The notes under the pieces were generated by a model that saw nothing but the letters and a program-made list of their open reading frames with translations, was not told the DNA's origin and made no database searches. A DNA stretch of 6,794 bases from Polynucleobacter sp. (GTDB lineage: Bacteria; Pseudomonadota; Gammaproteobacteria; Burkholderiales; Burkholderiaceae), in NCBI GenBank assembly GCA_023253245.1, contig JALRHB010000071.1, positions 1-6,794 on the forward strand, in the 5' to 3' direction. Shown piece by piece: positions 1 through 5,679 of this stretch; positions within the stretch are counted from its first letter, which is position 1, and every line of letters begins with the position of its first letter. The position numbers and the translations under genes were made by a program.

Positions 1-477
1 ATATGCAAATGGAGAATATTTCAATATCGTAGTGAACTCATTGACCATACCCGGCACTGAAAAGCGCAACATTTGCGGTAACTCAACATAGGCTAAGACC
101 TGAAGGCGCGACATGCCCATCGCCTGGGCTGCCAATATTTCTGCTGGGTCAACTGAGTTAAATGCCCCACGAAATACTTCGGCTAAATAGGCGGAGGCCA
201 CTAAACCCAAGCTCAGCGCCATTGCCATTAGAGGTGGCACTTTAAAGCCCATTCCAGGCAAACCAAAATACACCATGAAAAGCAGCACTAAAACTGGCAC
301 GCCACGAAAAACATAGGTATAGCAATCAATAGCAAAACTTAAGCTGGGGAAATTTAAGCGACGTAAGCTGGCGAGCGTGAGACCTACACATAAGCCGGTT
401 GCCGCACAAACCAGCGTTACAACAACTGTATAGGAAACACCCTGCGCTAGCTTAAGCAGAATATCTAAGAAAGACAC
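1..477 (-). CDS. Polar amino acid ABC transporter permease (HisM/GlnP type), 3' end cut off by window edge
   Basis: This is an inner-membrane permease subunit of a polar amino acid importer, and 159 residues are visible. Three hydrophobic segments can be seen, near residues 13-36, 58-77 and 80-102. The family hallmark FRGVPVLVLLFMVYFGLP lies at about 58-75. The cytoplasmic EAA loop that contacts the ATPase lies at about 112-135 (AAQAMGMSRLQ, then ELPQ). The last one or two membrane helices are missing because the gene leaves the window. The start is GTG at 475-477: an in-frame TAA at 487-489 rules out anything longer, and AAGG (485-488) sits 7 nt upstream. It follows the binding-protein gene by 45 bp, so the two are probably cotranscribed. 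One oddity is that the loop reads AEILAAQAMG, so the usual EAA glutamate appears to be Leu115. Substrate cannot be read from this fragment; the family assignment is firm. Confidence 0.9.
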   Translation of the reverse strand, partial: MSFLDILLKLAQGVSYTVVVTLVCAATGLCVGLTLASLRRLNFPSLSFAIDCYTYVFRGVPVLVLLFMVYFGLPGMGFKVPPLMAMALSLGLVASAYLAEVFRGAFNSVDPAEILAAQAMGMSRLQVLAYVELPQMLRFSVPGMVNEFTTILKYSPFAY

Positions 478-522
478 AGGGTGACCTTAACTTCTTCGCA
501 GATGGTGACTAGTGACTTAAAT

Positions 523-1275
523 TCACTTCATCCACTTATCAAGGATTGCTTTGATTTTTTCCGGACCAATCTCGTTGAGGTATTTATCAAAGTCATCACG
601 CAATTTAGAGCCCTTAGCAAAAGCAAAACCAAGCTTGTCAAATCCCTTGAAGACATAACTACTTTGAACCGGCAACTTCAGCTTGTTTTCATAATTCAGA
701 AACACAGGCTCTTCGATAAACGCCAGATCTAAATTACCATTTTGCAAATCAGTAATCACCTCTGCATAAGATGGATATAGCTTTACCTTGCTTAGCGAGT
801 AGTAGCCTTTTGGCTCTAATTCATTTTTTATCAGATCGTCATATGCCATGCCCCGCGGATAACCAATTGAATATTTCTTAAGCTGATCTAGATCGGTAAT
901 TTGAATGTTCTTATTTTTCATACTCACTAGATGCCATGCATTGTCATAGTATGGCTGCGAGAAATCCATTACCTCTTTGCGCTTGTCAGTAATTGAAATT
1001 CCGGAGAATGCCACATCAGCCTGGCCACTAGAAACGGCACCTAACATTCCAGCCCAATCGTAGGGGGTCACCTTGAAAGTGCAGCCACGAGACTGGCAAT
1101 AGCCCTGGAAAATATCCATGTCTACACCCACGATCTGCCCCTTATCATCAAACAACATTGGCGGGGATGCGGGAGAAACGGCCACTTTAATTTCTTTAGA
1201 CTCTGGAGTTTTAGAGCAAGCCAAGATGGAAAGAGTCAAAACTGCAGCAAACAATGCCAAAACAAGGCGCTTCAT
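523..1275 (-). CDS. Amino acid ABC transporter substrate-binding lipoprotein (SBP_bac_3 family)
   Basis: This 250-residue protein captures a ligand, probably a polar amino acid, outside the inner membrane and delivers it to the adjacent permease. The N-terminus is a lipoprotein signal: Lys-Arg, a hydrophobic stretch, then SILAC with Cys20 as the predicted lipidated residue. The mature part is a family 3 bilobed binding fold. Lobe 1 includes VDMDIF (51-56) and the signature SGISITDKRKEVMDFSQPYY (91-110), where Arg99 aligns with the HisJ arginine that holds the ligand carboxylate. Cys60 and Cys65 match the position of the HisJ disulfide. The second-lobe segment DLAFIEEPVF (183-192) has Glu188 where an Asp commonly binds the ligand amine; that alignment was made by eye. 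I chose the ATG at 1273-1275 because AGGAG lies 8 nt upstream (1284-1288) and the signal peptide begins there. A longer start at 1320 would add 15 residues ahead of the signal. Ligand identity is unknown. Confidence 0.92.
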   Translation of the reverse strand: MKRLVLALFAAVLTLSILACSKTPESKEIKVAVSPASPPMLFDDKGQIVGVDMDIFQGYCQSRGCTFKVTPYDWAGMLGAVSSGQADVAFSGISITDKRKEVMDFSQPYYDNAWHLVSMKNKNIQITDLDQLKKYSIGYPRGMAYDDLIKNELEPKGYYSLSKVKLYPSYAEVITDLQNGNLDLAFIEEPVFLNYENKLKLPVQSSYVFKGFDKLGFAFAKGSKLRDDFDKYLNEIGPEKIKAILDKWMK

Positions 1276-1288
1276 GGGTATCACTCCT
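1276..1288 (-). promoter_or_regulatory. Ribosome binding site fixing the start of the binding-protein gene
   Basis: On the minus strand AGGAG (1284-1288) stands 8 nt before the ATG at 1275. It decides in favour of the start that gives an intact lipoprotein signal peptide, rather than the upstream in-frame start at 1320. Confidence 0.8.
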
Positions 1289-1309
1289 ATCCAGTAATGT
1301 GAGGAATTA

Positions 1310-1348
1310 AGGCGCGACAAAGACAGCGCCTCTTACACATTAAGTATA
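1310..1348 (-). promoter_or_regulatory. Candidate -10 box and leader hairpin ahead of the ABC importer genes
   Basis: The 95-bp gap between the DUF1178 stop and the binding-protein start contains TATACT (1343-1348, minus strand), one mismatch from the -10 consensus. No good -35 box lies at the right distance. Downstream of it is a perfect 6-bp inverted repeat, AGGCGC (1326-1331 read on the minus strand) with GCGCCT (1310-1315), around a 10-nt loop. No T-run follows, so it does not look like an intrinsic terminator. It would fall in the mRNA leader if transcription starts at this -10. Both calls are weak and rest on pattern alone. Confidence 0.25.
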
Positions 1349-1370
1349 GGGGATTTGAGGCTGTAGATGA

Positions 1371-1889
1371 CTATTGCAGGGTATTTTTAAGGGCAGGTAA
1401 CATGGGAATAGCCATTACTTCAATTCCCTCTTCCCGCAAAGCTTCGGCTTCATCCAAGGTGGTTTGACCCCGAATACTGCGCTCGGGCGATTCTTTATAG
1501 TGAATCTTGCGCGCCTCCTCGGCAAATGCAGTACCCACATCCTCCGAGCGCCCCATGAGTTCACGCATTCCTTTTAAAAAGGCAGCCTGGACTTGAGCCT
1601 CTAGTTGGGAGTGATCATTTCCAGTTAACGCTAGCATGTCACCGCTCAACACCTCGGCCACAGAATTACTATCTGCATTATTCACAGCCAATTCAGCAGA
1701 GCTTACCCCTTCTTTAGTAGAGCTTGATTTTGCAATACGAGGGGCCGATGGCATCCGAGTGATATCAGTACTATCGCAAATTGGGCAGGCAAGCAAACCT
1801 TTGTCTTGCTGTGCAAGACAATCCTCCTCAGAGGCAAACCACCCCTCAAAGCGATGGTCTAGTGGGCAAGCTAAGTTATAAACTTTCAT
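1371..1889 (-). CDS. DUF1178 family protein
   Basis: This 172-residue cytoplasmic protein matches the conserved proteobacterial family DUF1178, whose function is not established. The N-terminal block has CPLDHRFEGWFAS (8-20), then GLLACPIC (31-38) and PSAPRI (47-52). Cys8, His12, Cys35 and Cys38 are arranged like a small zinc-ribbon site, though metal binding is inferred. A low-complexity Ser/Ala/Asn-rich linker (about 53-90) separates this from a conserved C-terminal block at about 103-172, which includes FAEEARKIHY (122-131), ESPERSIRGQ and EEGIEVMAIPMLP. The length is ordinary for the family. The ATG at 1887-1889 has only a weak AGG upstream. The gene lies 64 bp after the Nudix gene with no visible terminator between them, so the two are probably read together. 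The family call is strong and the role is unknown. Confidence 0.88.
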   Translation of the reverse strand: MKVYNLACPLDHRFEGWFASEEDCLAQQDKGLLACPICDSTDITRMPSAPRIAKSSSTKEGVSSAELAVNNADSNSVAEVLSGDMLALTGNDHSQLEAQVQAAFLKGMRELMGRSEDVGTAFAEEARKIHYKESPERSIRGQTTLDEAEALREEGIEVMAIPMLPALKNTLQ

Positions 1890-1953
1890 AAGACCTATAT
1901 GGGGACAAAAGTTCTAAATTCAATACTCCCATTTTAATAGGTTTGTGGGATGG

Positions 1954-2553
1954 CTAAGTCAAAAGCTTAGGGCTTACCAAACCCCTGCGATAACGATCTA
2001 ACCAATAAGTCGCGATAGTGGTCTTAACATCGGTAATTTCCCCCTCTTCGACCCATGCTATTAGCTGCTCTAGGGGTGCGGCAAAAACATCTAAAAACTC
2101 CTCTTCATCCAGATGCCTTTTACCCAATACTAAGTCTTCAGCAAGATATATATCAATGAACTCTGTTGAATAAGAAATCACTGGATGAATGCGACGAATA
2201 AAGCTCCAGCGATTTGCGCTATACCCCGTCTCCTCCTCCAACTCCCGTTTTGCACATAAGAGATGATCCTCCCCGATCTCCAACTTACCAGCAGGAATTT
2301 CTATACATGCTTTAGCAATGGGATAGCGATATTGGCGCTCCATCAATACCCTGCCATCATCCAGAATAGCCAGAATTGCCACAGCTCCAGGATGGGTTAA
2401 GTATTCACGAACAGCCTGTTTGCCATCGGGCAAACTAACCTGATCCCGTTTCATCTTGAGGAAAATACCGCCATAAATATCCTCTCCAGAAAGACGCTCT
2501 TCACGTAAGTGGCTATCACCAGAAGGTAAATCTTGGAAGGTTTTTTCAGTCAT
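1954..2553 (-). CDS. Nudix hydrolase, ADP-ribose pyrophosphatase-like
   Basis: This 199-residue hydrolase cleaves a nucleoside diphosphate linked to another group, most plausibly ADP-ribose to AMP and ribose 5-phosphate. The Nudix box spans residues 89-111 and is complete: Gly89, Glu95 and the RELEEETGY core (103-111) with metal-binding Glu104, Glu107 and Glu108. The preceding EIPAGK (85-90) and the N-terminal half, with HPGAVAIL and ERQYRYP, follow the ADP-ribose pyrophosphatase layout. The region after the box reads IHPVISYSTEF (122-132) rather than the SPG-type segment of E. coli NudF, so exact substrate is less certain than the fold. The start is the ATG at 2551-2553 with a modest AAGAG about 8 nt upstream. 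The gene follows the nuo terminator and precedes the DUF1178 gene. A link between complex I (NAD turnover) and ADP-ribose clearance is suggestive but only inferred from position. Confidence 0.88.
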   Translation of the reverse strand: MTEKTFQDLPSGDSHLREERLSGEDIYGGIFLKMKRDQVSLPDGKQAVREYLTHPGAVAILAILDDGRVLMERQYRYPIAKACIEIPAGKLEIGEDHLLCAKRELEEETGYSANRWSFIRRIHPVISYSTEFIDIYLAEDLVLGKRHLDEEEFLDVFAAPLEQLIAWVEEGEITDVKTTIATYWLDRYRRGLVSPKLLT

Positions 2554-2601
2554 CTAAGTTACTCTTGGTCATCATTAAAAAGATTAAATTCACCTGAACC
2601 G

Positions 2602-2632
2602 ATCATACAAAATTCAGATGACATAAAAGCAA
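2602..2632 (-). promoter_or_regulatory. Candidate promoter for the Nudix/DUF1178 pair
   Basis: On the minus strand TTGCTT (2627-2632) and TATGAT (2602-2607) resemble sigma-70 -35 and -10 boxes, with a 19-bp spacer that is longer than ideal. They lie just past the nuo terminator stem, with the -35 inside its T-rich tail, and about 48 bp before the Nudix start. This would give the pair its own transcription unit. It is a pattern match only. Confidence 0.3.
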
Positions 2633-2654
2633 AAGGCTCCGATGTGGAGCCTTT
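2621..2654 (-). terminator. Intrinsic terminator closing the nuo operon
   Basis: A perfect 9-bp inverted repeat, AAAGGCTCC (2632-2640) and GGAGCCTTT (2646-2654), surrounds a 5-nt loop. Read on the minus strand, the stem is followed by TTTTGCTTTT, a T-rich tail. It starts 18 nt past the nuoN stop at 2673. The opposite strand has no long T-run, so it serves the minus-strand operon. Confidence 0.88.
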
Positions 2655-2672
2655 GTACTCAAGTAACTATGT

Positions 2673-4178
2673 TTATGAGCCTAATAAGGTACGGCGCATT
2701 GCATCTAGACATACCGCCATTAATCCCGCAGGAAAGATACCCAAAATCAGTACGAATACTGCATTCAAACTCAAAATACCTTTGGCATAACTAGAGCCAG
2801 AAACCTCGTTCAGATGCCCAGACTTTGGCTCATCAAAGTACATCACCTTGACCACCCTGAGGTAGTAAAAAGCACCAATAAGTGAGGCAATCACAGCAAT
2901 TACCGCCAAGAAAGTATGCTCGCCATCTACTAAAGCCTCAAGCACACCCAACTTTGCTGCAAAACCTACAGTAGGTGGAATTCCGGCTAAAGAGAACATC
3001 ATCACAAGACCGATGAAGGCAAACCAAGGATGACGCTTGTTTAAGCCTTTAAGATCCTCCAAGGTTTCGCAATCATGACCTTTGCGCGAGAGCATCATAA
3101 GCAAACCGAAGCTGCCAAGAGTCGTCAAAACGTAGGTAATTGCATAAAACATCGATGCGCTAAAAGCGTGATCATCAAAGACCGATAGCATACCCAGCAA
3201 TACGAAGCCCATTTGTGCAATCGCAGAATAAGCCAGCATCCGCTTGATGTTAGATTGAGCAATCGCTGTGATATTGCCAACCAATAAAGATAAAACCGCT
3301 AGCAATACCAGCATAGGCTGCCAATCGCCCAATAATGGTAATAAGGTATTTACCAAAAGACGGAACAACAAGGCAAATGCAGCGATCTTTGGAGCGGCTG
3401 CAATCATCAACGTCACTGCGGTTGGGGCACCCTGATAAACATCAGGAACCCACATATGGAAAGGCACGACACCTAATTTGAATGCCAAGCCAGAGACAAT
3501 AAATACCAATCCAAATGCCATCACCAAATGGTTTATACGTGGATCGGCAACCGTTCTAAAGATCTCAATTAAATCTAATGAACCAGTAACACCGTACAAC
3601 ATGGACATGCCATAGAGTAAGAAGCCTGAAGCCAAGGCCCCAAGGACAAAATACTTAATAGCTGCTTCTACACTCTTCTCGCTACTGTGTCGCATTGCCA
3701 CCAAAGCATAGGTTGGCAAAGCCATCAACTCAAGACCTAGGTAAAGAGTCAACAGGTTCGAACCAGAAATCAAAATACATTGACCCAACAAAGCAAGTAA
3801 TGCCAAAACAATAAAGTCGGGACGGAACATCGCCCTATCTGTGAGGTATTGTTTTGAGTAGATCAAGCTAATGAGAACAGCGCCACAGGAACAGGCTTTT
3901 AGTAGATTGGAGAACGGGTCTGACTGAAATAAACCATTCATGGCGACAACGGATGGATCAGCCATTCGCGCTAAATAATCAAATACGAGATAGACCAGCA
4001 AAATAATGGTGAAAAAGTAGACAAAACCAACGCCCCGTGGCGTATGAAAAATATCTTGTTCTACCCCAGGTGAAGATGGCTGGCGCTCCGGTACAAAGAC
4101 GCTGGCTACCAGTAAGAGACAGGCAGCAACTAGTAAAACAAGTTCCGGCAGGATGGCAAATAGATCAAATTCTTGCAT
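2673..4178 (-). CDS. nuoN: NADH-quinone oxidoreductase subunit N
   Basis: This is a membrane subunit of complex I and one of its three antiporter-like proton channels. The 501-residue protein is hydrophobic throughout, with a length and multi-helix pattern typical of NuoN. Charged residues buried in the membrane align with E. coli sites at a constant offset: Glu150 (LGLELMALP; E. coli E133), Lys175 (K158), Lys234 in AFKLGVVPFHMWVPD (K217) and Lys264 (K247). Lys409 in GFAAKLGVL corresponds to K395. All are present, so the channel looks functional. I chose the ATG at 4176-4178, which gives MQEFDLFAILPEL, a usual NuoN beginning 10 bp after the nuoM stop with GAG nearby. A start at 4211 would add 11 atypical residues and overlap nuoM by 23 bp. 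It is the last nuo gene, followed by a terminator. Confidence 0.97.
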   Translation of the reverse strand: MQEFDLFAILPELVLLVAACLLLVASVFVPERQPSSPGVEQDIFHTPRGVGFVYFFTIILLVYLVFDYLARMADPSVVAMNGLFQSDPFSNLLKACSCGAVLISLIYSKQYLTDRAMFRPDFIVLALLALLGQCILISGSNLLTLYLGLELMALPTYALVAMRHSSEKSVEAAIKYFVLGALASGFLLYGMSMLYGVTGSLDLIEIFRTVADPRINHLVMAFGLVFIVSGLAFKLGVVPFHMWVPDVYQGAPTAVTLMIAAAPKIAAFALLFRLLVNTLLPLLGDWQPMLVLLAVLSLLVGNITAIAQSNIKRMLAYSAIAQMGFVLLGMLSVFDDHAFSASMFYAITYVLTTLGSFGLLMMLSRKGHDCETLEDLKGLNKRHPWFAFIGLVMMFSLAGIPPTVGFAAKLGVLEALVDGEHTFLAVIAVIASLIGAFYYLRVVKVMYFDEPKSGHLNEVSGSSYAKGILSLNAVFVLILGIFPAGLMAVCLDAMRRTLLGS

Positions 4179-4188
4179 TAGCTTGTAC

Positions 4189-5655
4189 TCAGAGTTTGCT
4201 GACAGCAACATGCTGCAGTAGATTAATTACGGCTGGATGAATAATGTCGGTAAATGGTTTTGGATACACACCCATACCAATTACGCAAACAGACAACACG
4301 GTCATCATGAAATACTCACGTGCATTGAGATCTTTTAAAGCGGCAACATGTTGATTGGTAACTGCGCCAAAGAAAACACGCTTCACCATCCACAGGGAGT
4401 AAGCAGCACCAAGAATCAAAGCAGTCGCTGCTAGGATGCCAATAACAAAGTCGTAGTCCACGGCCGCCAATATCACCATAAACTCACCAACGAATCCCGA
4501 GGTTGCTGGCAACCCACAGTTAGCCATCGCCATGAGTACGGCAAATGCCGTGAATGCAGGCATGTGATGCACCACACCTCCGTAGTCAGCGATTTGACGG
4601 GTCTGCATGCGATCATACAGAACGCCGATTGATAAGAACATAGCGCCAGCAACAAAGCCATGGGAAATCATCTGCACAATACCACCCTCAATGCCCAAAG
4701 GGCTAAAGAGGAAAAAACCAAGCGTCACAAAACCCATATGAGCAACTGAAGAGTAAGCCACCAGCTTTTTCATATCTTTTTGCACCAAGGCTACTGCACC
4801 AACATAGATCACAGCCACCAAAGACAAGAAAATAATGAATGGTCCAAGATACTGGCTTGCATCGGGAGCAATAGGCAATGAGAAGCGCAAGAAACCATAA
4901 GCACCAAGCTTAAGCATGATGGCTGCTAGCACTACCGAGCCTCCGGTAGGAGCCTCTACGTGGACATCAGGCAACCATGTATGAAGTGGCCACATTGGGA
5001 CCTTAACCGCAAATGCCATAAAGAACGCAAAGAACAACAGCATCTGCTCAACAATATCCAAGCGCGCATTATGCCAAGCCAGAATATCAAATGTATTGGT
5101 AACGTTATACAGATAGAGCATGGCAACCAAAGTAAGCAAGGAGCCAAGCAAGGTGTATAAAAAGAACTTAAATGCTGCATAGATTCGGTTATGACCGCCC
5201 CAGACACCAATAATGATGTACATTGGAATCAAAGTTGCCTCAAAGAATACATAAAACAATAAGGCATCTAAGGCTGCAAACACTCCAATCATTAGTCCGG
5301 AGAGGATCATGAATGATGCCATGTACTGAGAGACCTTGGTATCAATCACTTCCCATGCGGCAATCACGACAAAAATATTGATGAAGGCTGTTAAAACAAT
5401 AAACCAAACAGAGATACCATCGATACCAAGATGGTAATTAATATCGTAGCGCGGAATCCAGCTAATCTTTTCAACAAACTGCATGCCAGGATTAGCAAGA
5501 TCAAAATGGATAATTAAGGGAAGTGTCGCAACAAAGCCTAAGATTGAACCAATCAAAGCAAGCCAGCGAACCCCAGCAGTAGGCTTTTCAGAACCGTAGA
5601 ACAAAATAATGATGCCGAAAACAATCGGGATCCAGATGGCGTAAGAAAGAATCAT
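4189..5655 (-). CDS. nuoM: NADH-quinone oxidoreductase subunit M
   Basis: This is the second antiporter-like subunit of complex I, located between NuoN and NuoL in the membrane arm. The 488 residues contain about 14 hydrophobic segments and the family motifs in order. FYVFFEATLIPMY holds Glu139 (E. coli E144), and FAVKVPMWPLHTWLPDVHVE holds Lys218 (K234). MLKLGAYG holds Lys249 (K265), KDMKKLVAYSSVAHMG lies at 293-308, and SGFVGEF holds Glu391 (E407). The last three share a constant 16-residue offset from E. coli, which supports a colinear, intact protein. The ATG at 5653-5655 lies 24 bp after the nuoL stop. The Shine-Dalgarno sequence is poor, so translation may be coupled to nuoL. The TGA stop at 4189-4191 is 10 bp before nuoN. 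Confidence 0.97.
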   Translation of the reverse strand: MILSYAIWIPIVFGIIILFYGSEKPTAGVRWLALIGSILGFVATLPLIIHFDLANPGMQFVEKISWIPRYDINYHLGIDGISVWFIVLTAFINIFVVIAAWEVIDTKVSQYMASFMILSGLMIGVFAALDALLFYVFFEATLIPMYIIIGVWGGHNRIYAAFKFFLYTLLGSLLTLVAMLYLYNVTNTFDILAWHNARLDIVEQMLLFFAFFMAFAVKVPMWPLHTWLPDVHVEAPTGGSVVLAAIMLKLGAYGFLRFSLPIAPDASQYLGPFIIFLSLVAVIYVGAVALVQKDMKKLVAYSSVAHMGFVTLGFFLFSPLGIEGGIVQMISHGFVAGAMFLSIGVLYDRMQTRQIADYGGVVHHMPAFTAFAVLMAMANCGLPATSGFVGEFMVILAAVDYDFVIGILAATALILGAAYSLWMVKRVFFGAVTNQHVAALKDLNAREYFMMTVLSVCVIGMGVYPKPFTDIIHPAVINLLQHVAVSKL

Positions 5656-5679
5656 GATGGCTACTTAAGTTACAAAGGC

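Noticed and set aside
478..522. Repeated GTCAC words between the binding-protein and permease genes
   Set aside because: There are three short copies with irregular spacing in a 45-bp gap, too little to separate from chance.
481..732. Plus-strand open frame of 83 codons opposite the binding-protein gene
   Set aside because: It is antisense to a clear SBP_bac_3 coding region, has no family resemblance, and its start has no ribosome binding site. It is a shadow frame.
1890..1953. TTGAAT/TATAGG promoter-like pair before the DUF1178 gene
   Set aside because: The -10 match is poor and lies only a few bases from the start codon, leaving no room for a leader or ribosome binding site.
2533..2790. 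Plus-strand open frame spanning the nuoN/Nudix gap
   Set aside because: It overlaps the ends of two well-supported minus-strand genes and the terminator stem, and has no recognisable protein features.
4179..4211. Longer nuoN start at 4211 adding 11 residues
   Set aside because: It would overlap the nuoM end by 23 bp and add a polar stretch not typical of NuoN. The ATG at 4178 gives the usual MQEFDLFAILPEL beginning.
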